A DNA stretch of 64,000 nt from Acinetobacter marinus. Lineage in GTDB: Bacteria; Pseudomonadota; Gammaproteobacteria; Pseudomonadales; Moraxellaceae. The stretch is from positions 1 to 64,000 of the forward strand of contig NZ_FMYK01000001.1 of assembly GCF_900096915.1 (NCBI RefSeq). Direction: 5' to 3'. Numbering within the stretch: position 1 is the stretch's first letter; every line of letters starts with the position of its first letter. This document shows, piece after piece, positions 41,949-51,422 of this stretch. Position numbers and translations under genes: made by a program. The notes below the pieces were generated by a model. The model was not told where the DNA came from, searched no databases, and was given only the letters and a program-made list of their open reading frames with translations.

Positions 41949-43166
41949 TCAGTGTTCTGCCCACTCGACTTTTGAGAAATCTACGCCATCTTTGTACATA
42001 TCCCAAAGTGGAGAGAGTTCACGTAATTTTTCTACTGCAGATTTGGTGATGGCAATGACATGATCAATCTCAGCTTCGGTGGTGTATTTACCAAAGCTAA
42101 AACGGATTGAGCTGTGCGCCAATTCATCAGACAGTCCTAAAGCACGGAGCACATACGATGGCTCAAGTGTTGCCGAAGTACATGCCGAACCACTTGATAC
42201 CGCAACATCTTTGAGCGCCATCATCAATGATTCACCTTCAACGAAGTTAAAGCTCACGTTGAGATAGTTTGCGACGTTATGTTCAGGGTGTCCGTTGAGA
42301 TAGACTTCTTCCATATCGTTTAAGCCATTCCATAACTTGTCACGCAGTACACGTAGACGAGCTTGTTCAGCTTGCATGGTTTTGCCAGCGATTTCAAAGG
42401 CTTTACCCATACCAACGATTTGATGCGTAGCGAGTGTGCCAGAACGCATACCACGCTCATGACCACCACCGTGGATCAATGCTTTTAAGCGGACACGTGG
42501 GCTACGGCGGACATAGAGTGCACCAATTCCTTTCGGGCCATAGGCTTTGTGACCTGAGAAACTCATCAAATCTACTTTCATGGTCGACAAGTCAATCTCG
42601 ACTTTGCCTGCAGCTTGTGCGGCATCAACGTGCAAGAATGTTTTGTTGGCACGAGTCAATTCGCCGATTGCAGCCACATCAGTCACAGTGCCGAGTTCAT
42701 TATTGACCATCATCAATGACACGAGAATGGTATCAGGACGAAGTTCTTTTGCCACCATATCAGGAGTAATTAAACCAGTACGTGGTTCTGGTTCGATATA
42801 GGTAATTTCAAAACCTTCAGTTTCTAGAAAACGGCAGGTATCCAAAATCGCTTTATGTTCAATTTTAGAGGTAATGATGTGTTTGCCTTTATTCTTATAA
42901 AAATTGGCAACACCGATCAAGGCTAAGTTATCTGATTCGGTCGCACCAGAAGTCCACACGATCTCACGTGGGTCTGCTTTGATTAAGTCTGCAACTTGTT
43001 CACGTGCATATTCCACTGCTTCTTCAGCTTTCCAACCATAGCCATGTGAACGTGACGCAGGATTACCAAAATTACCGTCAAAGGTCAGCGTGCTCATCAT
43101 CAGTTCGGCGACTTCTGGCAACACAGGTGTAGTCGCAGCATAGTCTAAATAAATTGGGAGCTTCAT
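41949..43166 (-). CDS. iscS: Cysteine desulfurase IscS
   Basis: The 405-residue PLP enzyme extracts sulfur from cysteine. Seen are the TSGATESDN segment, the PLP-lysine site SFSGHKAYGPKG near residue 206, and the active-site loop SSGSACTS carrying the catalytic Cys near 328. It starts one base after the iscR stop region. Confidence 0.97.
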   Translation of the reverse strand: MKLPIYLDYAATTPVLPEVAELMMSTLTFDGNFGNPASRSHGYGWKAEEAVEYAREQVADLIKADPREIVWTSGATESDNLALIGVANFYKNKGKHIITSKIEHKAILDTCRFLETEGFEITYIEPEPRTGLITPDMVAKELRPDTILVSLMMVNNELGTVTDVAAIGELTRANKTFLHVDAAQAAGKVEIDLSTMKVDLMSFSGHKAYGPKGIGALYVRRSPRVRLKALIHGGGHERGMRSGTLATHQIVGMGKAFEIAGKTMQAEQARLRVLRDKLWNGLNDMEEVYLNGHPEHNVANYLNVSFNFVEGESLMMALKDVAVSSGSACTSATLEPSYVLRALGLSDELAHSSIRFSFGKYTTEAEIDHVIAITKSAVEKLRELSPLWDMYKDGVDFSKVEWAEH

Positions 43167-43167
43167 G

Positions 43168-43656
43168 TTAAATCATTCCTGTAACAGACTTTTGATTGGC
43201 GATTAGGGAGGCTAGATCATCAGTTGATGATTGGCGTAAAGCGACCGTTTGCACATTGTCTCGATCAACCAGATCGGCAAGTGAAATCCGTTCTAAATAA
43301 CTTGAAATATGGTTAGACAGCTCGTGCCATAAATCATGAGTCAAGCACATTGCGCCATTTTGACAGTTGCCTTTGTGATCGCAACGGGTCGCATCGACGG
43401 ACTCATTTACCGCTTCGATAATCTCAAGCACCGTAATATTCTGGGCTGGGCGTGCAAGATGATAGCCACCATTGGCACCACGCACACTGGCAACTAAGTG
43501 ACGGCGTTTTAATTTTGAAAACAACTGTTCGAGATAGGCGACAGAGATCGTCTGTCGAGCAGCGATTTCCGCAAGGGTAATCGTTTGGTCGAGTGGCTGA
43601 AGTGCTAAATCGAGCATTGCAGTCACAGCATAGCGACCGCGAGTAGTGAGGCGCAT
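43168..43656 (-). CDS. iscR: Fe-S-responsive regulator IscR
   Basis: The 162-residue Rrf2-family protein begins MRLTTRGRYAVTAMLDLAL and has cluster ligands Cys92, Cys98, Cys104 and His107. The frame extends upstream to 43680, but the ATG at 43656 gives the standard N-terminus. With a bound [2Fe-2S] cluster IscR represses its own operon, and a matching site covers its promoter. Confidence 0.96.
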   Translation of the reverse strand: MRLTTRGRYAVTAMLDLALQPLDQTITLAEIAARQTISVAYLEQLFSKLKRRHLVASVRGANGGYHLARPAQNITVLEIIEAVNESVDATRCDHKGNCQNGAMCLTHDLWHELSNHISSYLERISLADLVDRDNVQTVALRQSSTDDLASLIANQKSVTGMI

Positions 43657-43693
43657 AATCCGATCTATACTAACTGGCAAATACGATAGGTGA

Positions 43694-43727
43694 ATTATAT
43701 TGAATTCCGACTAATTTAGTCAAGTTT
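43694..43727 (-). promoter_or_regulatory. iscR promoter with overlapping IscR type-1 site
   Basis: On the minus strand TTGACT (plus 43718-43723) and TATAAT (plus 43694-43699) are separated by 18 bases. The palindrome GACTAAATTAGTC (plus 43709-43721) fits the type-1 IscR core GACTRWWWYAGTC at every position and overlaps the -35, so holo-IscR should block RNA polymerase. Confidence 0.85.
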
Positions 43728-43839
43728 ATTATCATTGTTTAATTTGATGTTGAATATTCAGAATGCAAATAAAAGGAATGTATTGAAATGATTTATAAAA
43801 ATGTATGACGCATCATGGCTCAATTTTGAGCAGGGCAAA

Positions 43840-44490
43840 TTATAACAGAATAAATAATAATATACAGACCGCAATGACAATGATCAGTGATAAATACAAG
43901 CGATGGGTGTTTTTTAATTTACGCTCAAGTGCTTTGATATCGTTGCGCTGTGCTTTGTTGTCAAATTTGAGCTGTGTGATGGTGTCTTGTTGCGCTTCGA
44001 GCTTTGCCAATAATGGCGCTAGACTGCGCTGCGGAAGTGGTGCTGATTGCTGTTTGGAAAACCAATTTTTCCAGTCGGCGAACAACATCGGCAAAGTTAG
44101 GCTGTGCAGGAATAGACGAAATTGATCGTGCCATTGTTCTCCGCCATTTAGGCGAATACGACGTAGATGGCGTTCATTGCCAGTCATTAAAAATCGAACC
44201 AAATCAATGCTTGACGCCGATACGGTGAGTACCGGTTGCAAAGTAGGATCAGTCAACTCAGGATCGAACAGAATCCCTTTATTATCAAAAGTAATAAAAA
44301 AATCTGATGCAGGTAAATAGGTTTTAAAGGCAACAATGACATTGTGCTGGACAAAACTTTTGGCATGAATTCGTGAGCCACGATCATGTTTTAAGATAAA
44401 TGTTACGACAGTTTCTAAAAAAATCAGAACCAGAGAGTGCAACAAATGAGGCTGAGTATTGCTTTGTTGCGTTTCGTCATTCATGTACAT
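43840..44490 (-). CDS. SCP2/UbiJ-like protein with coiled coil and C-terminal membrane helix
   Basis: The 216-residue product has an N-terminal amphipathic region, an SCP2-like domain (about 20-135, with the stretch SIDLVRFLMTGNERHLRRIRLNG), a coiled coil (about 160-195) and a C-terminal membrane helix LSLIIVIAVCILLFILL. The first two parts recall UbiJ, which binds ubiquinone intermediates, but UbiJ has no terminal membrane helix and normally lies with ubiE and ubiB. I therefore leave the function open. ATG 44490 is near AAGGG; ATG 44484 is an alternative. Confidence 0.6.
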   Translation of the reverse strand: MYMNDETQQSNTQPHLLHSLVLIFLETVVTFILKHDRGSRIHAKSFVQHNVIVAFKTYLPASDFFITFDNKGILFDPELTDPTLQPVLTVSASSIDLVRFLMTGNERHLRRIRLNGGEQWHDQFRLFLHSLTLPMLFADWKNWFSKQQSAPLPQRSLAPLLAKLEAQQDTITQLKFDNKAQRNDIKALERKLKNTHRLYLSLIIVIAVCILLFILL

Positions 44491-44771
44491 CAAAACCCTT
44501 ATTGAAAAACGTTAACAATCCATTGTTAGCGTACCGCTATTTTGCCAGTGCAAAATCATTCCGCCGAAGTTACTGAAAAATTACCGAAAACATGACGGTA
44601 AGTGATTGAAGTTTTGATTTAAGAACAACTGAATAGAACTGTCAACTAGAACTTGCAATCTATACGGGATTGTTAGACAGATTTTATACATATCCTTCAA
44701 AATGTTGCTATGCTAAATAGTTAAATATTTTGATTGCTTTAAAAATCAGCGTGTAGCCATAGGAGTTCATC

Positions 44772-45371
44772 ATGGAAGAAAAGCCACAACAACTGAGCAG
44801 TAATACAGATGGCGATGTAAAAGCACAAAATCCAGAAAATCAAAATCCAGAAAATCAAAATCAAGACAATCAAAATCAAGACAATCAAAATCAAGACAAT
44901 CAATCCGTGGTACAGACGCTAAGCGATGATACATCTCAAGATCAGGTAAAGTCGAAAGCAAAACGCAAAACACCATTGGAACTACGCAAATATACCAAGC
45001 AAATTTGGTTGGCAGGCTTGGGCGCATTCTCTCGTGCAGAAGAAGAAGGTAATAAATTATTCGATTCTTTAGTGCAAGTTGGCGAAGAACTGGAAGCAAA
45101 AACCACGATGGTTGCCGACCAGACGGTGGAAAAAGTCGGTGAAGTGACAGGCAAAGCCTATGAGCGTGTGGTCGATACCCGTGAAAAGGTGGAAAAAATC
45201 ATCGATCAACATACCCATCAAACCTTAAATCGCTTCGGTATCGTGACCCCCAAAGATATTTTGCTGATTGAACAGCTTTTAAAAAATCTCAATGAAAAAG
45301 TAGATCGTTTAATTGATAGTAATGAGCAACTTCAATCTGAAATAGCGATGTTAAAGCAGGGTAAAAAGTAA
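44772..45371 (+). CDS. Phasin-family protein with N-terminal Asn/Gln repeat
   Basis: The 199-residue protein has a low-complexity N-terminus made of a five-residue repeat (PENQN twice, QDNQN three times) at about residues 19-43, then the phasin core KQIWLAGLGAFSRAEEEGNKLFDSLVQVGEELE and a C-terminal coiled coil. Phasins of this PhaF/PhaI type coat polyhydroxyalkanoate granules; no PHA synthase gene is in the window, so a general stress or granule role is also possible. TAGGAG precedes the ATG by seven bases. Confidence 0.85.
   Translation: MEEKPQQLSSNTDGDVKAQNPENQNPENQNQDNQNQDNQNQDNQSVVQTLSDDTSQDQVKSKAKRKTPLELRKYTKQIWLAGLGAFSRAEEEGNKLFDSLVQVGEELEAKTTMVADQTVEKVGEVTGKAYERVVDTREKVEKIIDQHTHQTLNRFGIVTPKDILLIEQLLKNLNEKVDRLIDSNEQLQSEIAMLKQGKK
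44826..44900 (+). repeat. Five-copy 15-bp tandem repeat inside the phasin gene
   Basis: Two copies of CAAAATCCAGAAAAT are followed by three of CAAAATCAAGACAAT with no interruption. Because the unit is a multiple of three, gain or loss of copies keeps the frame, so the protein's N-terminal linker can vary in length. Confidence 0.9.
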
Positions 45372-45431
45372 GCAATTCATGAAAATTTGTAAAAACTTGC
45401 GACTTTTTTCGGGAAATGCTTTAACTTTGGC

Positions 45432-45460
45432 TTGCCAATACAGGATGTCGTTGCTATAAA
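45432..45460 (+). promoter_or_regulatory. Sigma-70 promoter of hupB
   Basis: TTGCCA at 45432-45437 and TATAAA at 45455-45460 are 17 bases apart, with TGC before the -10 box. The hupB start codon is about 70 bases downstream. Confidence 0.7.
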
Positions 45461-45527
45461 GGCTTCTACGGCTAGTTTAAAAATTTGGCTTAAATATTCA
45501 AACGATCAAATTTAGAGGATGTTTTGC

Positions 45528-45800
45528 ATGAATAAATCAGAATTAATTGATGCGATTGCTCAAAAAGGGGGGCTTACTAAAGTTGACGCTGGTAAAGCTC
45601 TTGACGCAACAATTGAGTCTATCAGCGCTGCCTTGAAAGCAGGTGATACCGTAACTTTAGTTGGCTTTGGTTCTTTTACTGTGAAAGAGCGTGCTGCACG
45701 TACAGGTCGTAACCCGAAAACTGGCGCAGAGCTAAAAATTCCAGCAAGCAAAGTACCAAGCTTCAAAGCAGGGAAAGGTTTGAAAGATTCTGTTGCTTAA
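45528..45800 (+). CDS. hupB: HU-family DNA-binding protein
   Basis: The 90-residue nucleoid protein has the HU fold with the arm GRNPKTGAELKIPAS and starts MNKSELIDAIAQKGGLTK. ATG 45528 is chosen because GAGG ends ten bases before it; the ATG at 45519 abuts the RBS. A sigma-70 promoter and a strong terminator frame it as a single transcript. Confidence 0.96.
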   Translation: MNKSELIDAIAQKGGLTKVDAGKALDATIESISAALKAGDTVTLVGFGSFTVKERAARTGRNPKTGAELKIPASKVPSFKAGKGLKDSVA

Positions 45801-45827
45801 TGTGTTTGATATACATTGAAGTAACTT

Positions 45828-45853
45828 AAACGCGCCGGGATGGCGCGTTTTTT
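45828..45853 (+). terminator. Rho-independent terminator of hupB
   Basis: AAACGCGCC pairs perfectly with GGCGCGTTT over a five-base loop and is followed by T residues. Confidence 0.92.
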
Positions 45854-45970
45854 ATTTGATGGATGCATTTATGCAATACAACATGATTTTTGCATGATTT
45901 TGCGCTGTTTTTACTTGTCATTTGACAGTTTTTGGCTAGTATTCGTGTTAAGGTTTTTTTGGGAATATTT

Positions 45971-47857
45971 ATGGAAACTTTTCGTAGATTAATTCGAGGT
46001 TGGTTAGGGAAGGTACTTTTGGTGATCTTCCTTGCGCCTTTGGCATTAGTCGGTATTGAAGGTTATTTTGCAGGCGGTAGCAAAGATGTTGCTGTTCAGG
46101 TCAATGATCAAGAGATCACCAAAACTGAACTCGACAATTGGATCAAATCACAAAAAGAACAATATCTCGAAGGTGTTGGTGGTGATGAAACCCTACTCAA
46201 TACCAAAGTGATCGAAGATCAGGTCTATGAAGCGGCGATTGTGCGGGCTTTGTTGATTCAGCAGGCGGAAAAGTTAGGCTTGGTACTCAGTGATGAACAA
46301 CTGGGATCATTGCTTCGTCAACAACAAGCATTTCAACAAGATGGAAAGTTTTCGCAGCAGTTATTAGATAATTATTTGGCGGGTTCAAATTCGACCATTA
46401 ATCAGTTGCTCACCAATTTTAGACAGCAGACAGCACTGAATTTGATGACGCAAGGCATTTTATCAACGTCGATTTACAGTGCGAAAGATGCGGATAATCT
46501 GATTAAATTAATTAGCCAAGAACGTACCACGCATCTGGCGGAAATTCCTTTGGCTAATTTTGCGCAAAACTTTGTTGCCTCAAATGCGGCAGTCAAAGCC
46601 TATTATGACAAAAATGTTGCTGCTTATAATCGTGCTGCCAATGTCGATGTGCAATATGTAGTACTCAACAAAGCGCAGTTTGAAAGCCAAGCACAAGTCA
46701 CTGAGCAAGATTTACAACAGGCGTATCAAGCCTACAGCGCAACGCTTGCTAAAGATGCCAAACGTGAAATTAGCCATATCTTAATCACTACAGATGATCG
46801 CACCGATGAAGCAGCGGCTGCACTTGCACAAAAAGTTCAAGCGGAACTCAAAGCAGGGGCGAAGTTTGAAGATTTGGTGAAAAAATATTCTGAAGATTCG
46901 TCATCGAAAGATGTAAAGGGTCATGTTGATGGCTATGCGGTAGGAATGTTCGGTGATGTATTCGACCAGGCTGTGCTTGCTTTGCAACAAGGTCAGACTT
47001 CTGCACCTGTAAAAACAGAGTTTGGTTATCACATCATTCGTCTTGATAGTCTAAGTGGGGTGAATGTGCCTTCACTAGCGAGTGTGCGTGATCAATTGAT
47101 GGTGGATGCCAAAGCCAAGAAAGTCGAAAACATGTATCAAGATGCGATTGGTCAAGCCAATGAAACAGCACTGGACAATGACTCACTGGACGCTTTGGCT
47201 GAGCAATATAAAGTGCAAGTACAGACTGCACGAAATGTTCAGGCGAATACTACTGATGTGGTGTTATCTGATGCGCAAGTGAAGCAAAAACTGTTTTCCG
47301 AGCAAGTTGCTGAAGGTGACCGTAATGTTTCAACTGGCATTAGCATGAAAGATGGCTCGACCATGTGGTTTAAAGTGTTGGATTATCGTGCCCAGCGTCC
47401 GCAGACACTTGCTGAGGCGACAGCAGATATTCAAGCCAAGCTGAAACGTGCAGAGCAAGTCAAGCAAGCAGAAGCGAGCGTGAAACAGCTTTTGGCAGAT
47501 CTTAAAGCAAAACCTGCGACACAAGCGCTGGCGTCAAGTACGGTGAAGTTTGAAAACTTAGGACCTGTACCTCGTTTTAGCCAGCTTTTACCAGATGCAC
47601 TGGAAAAAGTTGCTTATAGCATTCCAGCGCCAACCAAAGACGGCTTCTGGTCAGCAAAAGCGACAGATTCAGGTGATTATTTATTTGTCGTGGCGGTATC
47701 TGCTGTCGGTCAAAATCCAGCATTTAACCTCTCTGATGAACAAAAATCACAGGTCGTGAATCGCTTTGATGCACGTGGTCAGCAAGAATTAAACGACTAT
47801 ATTGAATACTTGCGTAGCACTGCGAAAATTGAACGTAAAGATCAAGCGAAAAACTAA
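45971..47857 (+). CDS. ppiD: Periplasmic peptidyl-prolyl isomerase PpiD
   Basis: The 628-residue protein has a short cytoplasmic start METFRRLIRGWLGK, one membrane helix (about 15-35), a SurA-like chaperone region, and a parvulin domain beginning near residue 265 (REISHILITTDD ... TEFGYHIIRL). It assists folding of secreted and outer-membrane proteins at the Sec exit. It follows hupB, as ppiD does in E. coli. The frame extends upstream to 45932, but the ATG at 45971 gives the usual N-terminus. Confidence 0.94.
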   Translation: METFRRLIRGWLGKVLLVIFLAPLALVGIEGYFAGGSKDVAVQVNDQEITKTELDNWIKSQKEQYLEGVGGDETLLNTKVIEDQVYEAAIVRALLIQQAEKLGLVLSDEQLGSLLRQQQAFQQDGKFSQQLLDNYLAGSNSTINQLLTNFRQQTALNLMTQGILSTSIYSAKDADNLIKLISQERTTHLAEIPLANFAQNFVASNAAVKAYYDKNVAAYNRAANVDVQYVVLNKAQFESQAQVTEQDLQQAYQAYSATLAKDAKREISHILITTDDRTDEAAAALAQKVQAELKAGAKFEDLVKKYSEDSSSKDVKGHVDGYAVGMFGDVFDQAVLALQQGQTSAPVKTEFGYHIIRLDSLSGVNVPSLASVRDQLMVDAKAKKVENMYQDAIGQANETALDNDSLDALAEQYKVQVQTARNVQANTTDVVLSDAQVKQKLFSEQVAEGDRNVSTGISMKDGSTMWFKVLDYRAQRPQTLAEATADIQAKLKRAEQVKQAEASVKQLLADLKAKPATQALASSTVKFENLGPVPRFSQLLPDALEKVAYSIPAPTKDGFWSAKATDSGDYLFVVAVSAVGQNPAFNLSDEQKSQVVNRFDARGQQELNDYIEYLRSTAKIERKDQAKN

Positions 47858-47881
47858 ACGGTTTTAGTTTTTCAATTGCAC

Positions 47882-47916
47882 AAAAAAGCGTTGGGATAAA
47901 CCCAACGCTTTTTTTA
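47882..47916. terminator. Bidirectional terminator between ppiD and oxyR
   Basis: AAAAAAGCGTTGGG pairs perfectly with CCCAACGCTTTTTT over a five-base loop, giving T-runs on both strands for the convergent ppiD and oxyR transcripts. Confidence 0.93.
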
Positions 47917-47993
47917 ATATGTACTATTTCTGCCACATCAATTTCTTTACAAAGATCAACAGACCTAAAAATAGATCGGTGCAATCACGTATT

Positions 47994-48929
47994 TTATTGC
48001 GCTGCGACGTATTTTTGATTATCTGCCAAAACTTGTGAGGTGATGCTGGTTAAAATACCGTGCAGAATATCAAATTCAGTTTGTAGTGGTGTGCTTTTAC
48101 GCGTGATTAACGCCAGTGTACGCTCAGGTGGATTGTCAATCGGGTGAATGATCAATTCATCATTGGTGACTAAGCTGGCATTTTGAATGGCAATCTCAGG
48201 CAACATGGTAAAGCCAAGATTTGCCAAGACCATCTCGAGGAGTGTTGGCAATGAGCTGGCTTTAAGGCGTGAATCATTCTTTTGCTCTTTGATTGGGCAT
48301 GCACTGAGTACGTGATCACGCAAGCAATGTCCTTCTTCGAGCAAAATTAGTTTGGATAAATCTAAATCATCAAGGTTTTTGGCTTTGATGGTGTCTTTGT
48401 CATTTTTGTTGCAGACTACATACAATTTTTCAGTGTTAACTTCTTTGACTTTCAAGCCTTGGGTATCAAAAGGCAAAGCCAGTAGCACGATGTCTAATTG
48501 ACCATGTTCCAGGCGCTCTAGCACTTTTTCACTTTGGGCTTCATGGAGATGCAAACGAATACGTGGCAATTCTTTCTGAACTGCTTGGAGTAGCTGTGTC
48601 AAGATAAATGGCGCAATGGTCGGAATCACGCCAAGATGAAGATCACCCGTTAATGGCTCGCTCATCTCACGACTTAAACGCATTAAATCTTGTGCATCTG
48701 CAAGTAACACACGAGCACGTGCCACCACTTGCTCGCCCAGTGGCGTGAGCCTGACATTTTGTCGATCACGTTCGACCAAAACCCCGCCAAGCAGACGTTC
48801 CAGCTCCATAATGCCACCTGATAAGGTGGATTGGGTGACAAAAGAACGTCGTGCGGCTTCAGTAAAATGGAGTGTTTCAGACAATGCAACTAAATAAGAA
48901 AGCTGACGGAGAGAAGGTAGAGCAGCCAT
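47994..48929 (-). CDS. oxyR: Hydrogen-peroxide sensor OxyR (LysR family)
   Basis: The 311-residue regulator has an N-terminal LysR helix-turn-helix (residues about 5-65) and the redox cysteines Cys202 and Cys211 in HCLRDHVLSAC, spaced nine residues as in E. coli (199 and 208). Disulfide formation there activates peroxide-defence genes. It begins six bases after estB, as in the rubA-rubB-estB-oxyR operon of Acinetobacter ADP1, so it is partly transcribed with the alkane-oxidation genes. Confidence 0.95.
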   Translation of the reverse strand: MAALPSLRQLSYLVALSETLHFTEAARRSFVTQSTLSGGIMELERLLGGVLVERDRQNVRLTPLGEQVVARARVLLADAQDLMRLSREMSEPLTGDLHLGVIPTIAPFILTQLLQAVQKELPRIRLHLHEAQSEKVLERLEHGQLDIVLLALPFDTQGLKVKEVNTEKLYVVCNKNDKDTIKAKNLDDLDLSKLILLEEGHCLRDHVLSACPIKEQKNDSRLKASSLPTLLEMVLANLGFTMLPEIAIQNASLVTNDELIIHPIDNPPERTLALITRKSTPLQTEFDILHGILTSITSQVLADNQKYVAAQ

Positions 48930-48935
48930 AATGTC

Positions 48936-49886
48936 CTAAGGGGTCAGTGATTTGATCTGTTGAGTAAAAATATGCACCAACTTTGGGATGTAATATAACG
49001 GCAAATCATGTCCCATACCATCGATGAGCTCAAATTTTGCATTTTTAATTGCCTTTGCCACTGCTTTGCCATGTGCAGGTGGCAACAATCGATCCCGACT
49101 GCCGTGCACCACTATCGTAGGCTGTTGAATTTGTTTGTCAAGTTCTAAGAGTGACCCAGTACACAATATTGCAAGGAACTGCTGTAATACGCCTGCAGGA
49201 TAAAAACTACGTTGATAGAGCTTGCGAGCATGTTCTGCTGAGAGAATCGGATCGACAAAACCAGGGGAGCCGATCACATTAAATAGACGAATCGAGTGTT
49301 CAACGATGCCATCCTCATCATGTGATTTTGGTTTGCCGATCAGACTCATCAATTGCTTTGGAAATGGCGGTGGTAGGAAGCGCTGATTATTACTGGTAAA
49401 GAGTAAGCCGAGCGATTTAATTTTTTCAGGATACTGAGCCGCCACGATTTGCGCAATCATCCCACCCATCGATGCACCGATCAAGTGAACTTCTTTTAAA
49501 CGCAGTGCTTCGATCAGCAAGCTGACGTCTTCTGCCATATCATAGAGCGTATAGGGAGCGCCTTGATTGGCAAGCCCTAAACTAAAGCGCCCCATCAGCT
49601 TTAGGGTATTTAGACGTTCGCCTTTGCGTTTGGTTTTGCTCGATAGCCCGATATCACGATTATCAAAACGCACCACTTGATAGCCCGCATCAATGAGTAA
49701 ACGACAAAATGTATCAGGCCACACCAACATTTGCGCCCCCAAACCCATAATCAAGACAATGGTTGGATGTGCAGGATTGCCGCCCATCTCAACATGTAGG
49801 CGTTGCTTATTGGGCAGTAAAACCTCAGTTTCTTGCATGAAGTCACTATACGGAGATTGATTCATTTGCAAAGCAGTCGCAGTCAT
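48936..49886 (-). CDS. estB: Alpha/beta-hydrolase esterase EstB
   Basis: The 316-residue protein has the nucleophile elbow GASMGG near residue 141, an oxyanion segment IMGLGAQ, an Asp in VVHGSRDRLLPP and a His in DGMGHDLPLY, so the triad is complete. No signal peptide is visible. The gene lies between rubB and oxyR as estB does in Acinetobacter ADP1. The natural ester is unknown. A terminator-like hairpin at 49994 separates it from rubB. Confidence 0.88.
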   Translation of the reverse strand: MTATALQMNQSPYSDFMQETEVLLPNKQRLHVEMGGNPAHPTIVLIMGLGAQMLVWPDTFCRLLIDAGYQVVRFDNRDIGLSSKTKRKGERLNTLKLMGRFSLGLANQGAPYTLYDMAEDVSLLIEALRLKEVHLIGASMGGMIAQIVAAQYPEKIKSLGLLFTSNNQRFLPPPFPKQLMSLIGKPKSHDEDGIVEHSIRLFNVIGSPGFVDPILSAEHARKLYQRSFYPAGVLQQFLAILCTGSLLELDKQIQQPTIVVHGSRDRLLPPAHGKAVAKAIKNAKFELIDGMGHDLPLYYIPKLVHIFTQQIKSLTP

Positions 49887-49993
49887 GGCAATGTCCTCGA
49901 TACATCATTTTGAGCTAAAGTTCATGAAGCTAAAATCATTTCAGTTAGCCAAAGCATAAAGCGCCAACGTAGGCTAACGAAAAAACGTAAAAA

Positions 49994-50027
49994 TTAAAAA
50001 GGTAAGCTCACGTTGTAAACTTACCTT
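49994..50027 (-). terminator. Terminator after rubB
   Basis: AAGGTAAG and CTTACCTT form perfect eight-base arms over a 13-base loop; on the minus strand the 3' arm ends in TTTTTAATTTTT. It should reduce read-through from rubB into estB-oxyR. Confidence 0.75.
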
Positions 50028-50075
50028 CACATTGGTCTGCGACAATCTATCAATAGCGATTCGACAAGCGATGTT

Positions 50076-51269
50076 TTAGTTAGACTGTGCAGGGATCAAA
50101 TCTGGAACCAATTTTGCAAGTGCAAGACGTTGTTTGCCTGCGGTCGCACCGAGCAAAACAAAACCACGTAAAGTTCCATCGACATCAATGGCTTTGGCAA
50201 GCATGCCGTCATCCAATTCCTCGGTTTCCCAGTTGACCTCGACATCGGTCGGCGCAGGTAAAACGGTCAATGGTGCCGCAGGTGTTTTCACCGCCACAGG
50301 CATTGCAGGATAATGAACGTGCGTACTTTCACCGTTCAGCGACTTTGCCAAAGCACGTGCTTGTTGCATCAAAGGCATCACATACGGAAGCAGTGTGCCT
50401 TGTACTTCTGCACAATCGCCGATGGCATAGATTTGTGGCTGATTGGTTTCCAAAAGCGAATTGGTAATTATACCACGACTTGTATGAATTTTGGACGATT
50501 TTGCGAGATTAATATTCGGTTGTAAACCGATCGCAGACAGCACCACATCAACCACAAAGCGCTGTCCATTAGATAAAGTTACCTCATAATCACTACCTTG
50601 ATCGGTGACATTGATTTTATTCACTTTGTCGACCGTATGACCAAGGACAAACTGAATGCCAATCTCTTCTAAATTGTCTTGAAAGGCTTGTGCAATGTGC
50701 TCAGGTAACAGCCGTCCAAGTGGTTTTGGCGCCAAATCAACCACAGTCACATCATGTTCAGTATTTTTCAGATCATTAGCAAACTCACAGCCAATCAAAC
50801 CCGCACCAAGAATCAGTACACGCTTTTGCGCACGTTGATCCAAATGAGATCGGAATGCCTTGTAATCATTGAGATTGTTGACGACAAAAATATCATCTGC
50901 GCCATCACCCGAAATCGCAAGACGAATAGGATTTGCGCCGACAGCCAGTACCAATTTTTCATAATCTAGCGTACTGATTTGACCACTGCTTTCGATGTCC
51001 AATTGTTGTTGTTCAGCATCGATGGATTTCACCCAAGTTTCAGTGAGAATGGTCATATCCAGTTGGCTACGCATCTTTTCTGCATCACCCAGCGCAATCT
51101 GTTCAGGCGCTTTCTTTCCAGCAAAGGCGTTAGACAAGGTCGGTTTGGCATAATTGCTGGCATCATCTGCACTGATCATGATCAGCGCTTGCTCTTTATT
51201 GAGTTTGCGAAACTCACGAGCCAGTGTGTATCCAGCCATACCTGAACCAATGATAATGATCGGGCGCAT
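50076..51269 (-). CDS. rubB: Rubredoxin-NAD(+) reductase
   Basis: The 397-residue flavoprotein transfers electrons from NADH to rubredoxin for the alkane hydroxylase. It has an FAD motif IIIGSGMAGYTLA at residues 3-15, an NAD motif ILGAGLIGCEFAN near 150, and a late FAD segment IYAIGDCAEV. The ATG at 51269 follows GGAGAGAAGG; the longer frame to 51305 would add residues with no family match. It lies downstream of rubA with a hairpin between them. Confidence 0.95.
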   Translation of the reverse strand: MRPIIIIGSGMAGYTLAREFRKLNKEQALIMISADDASNYAKPTLSNAFAGKKAPEQIALGDAEKMRSQLDMTILTETWVKSIDAEQQQLDIESSGQISTLDYEKLVLAVGANPIRLAISGDGADDIFVVNNLNDYKAFRSHLDQRAQKRVLILGAGLIGCEFANDLKNTEHDVTVVDLAPKPLGRLLPEHIAQAFQDNLEEIGIQFVLGHTVDKVNKINVTDQGSDYEVTLSNGQRFVVDVVLSAIGLQPNINLAKSSKIHTSRGIITNSLLETNQPQIYAIGDCAEVQGTLLPYVMPLMQQARALAKSLNGESTHVHYPAMPVAVKTPAAPLTVLPAPTDVEVNWETEELDDGMLAKAIDVDGTLRGFVLLGATAGKQRLALAKLVPDLIPAQSN

Positions 51270-51383
51270 CCTTCTCTCCATACTTATATTATAAAAGCCA
51301 TGCATTCAAAGCCATTTACTGAAAATCTGAGCAACGTATTGTGTTGCCGTATCATCATGATTTGCTGTAATTTAATAGCATAT

Positions 51384-51405
51384 AAAAAAACCATGCAAGG
51401 CATGG
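51384..51405 (-). terminator. Terminator/attenuator between rubA and rubB
   Basis: On the minus strand CCATGC-CTT-GCATGG is followed by seven T residues. It lies 20 bases after the rubA stop and should make rubA mRNA more abundant than rubB mRNA. Confidence 0.8.
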
Positions 51406-51422
51406 CTGATCGATTGAACACA

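Noticed and set aside
44826..44900. Short regular repeats as a CRISPR array
   Set aside because: The 15-bp units are directly adjacent without spacers, lie in frame inside a phasin gene, and no cas genes are present.
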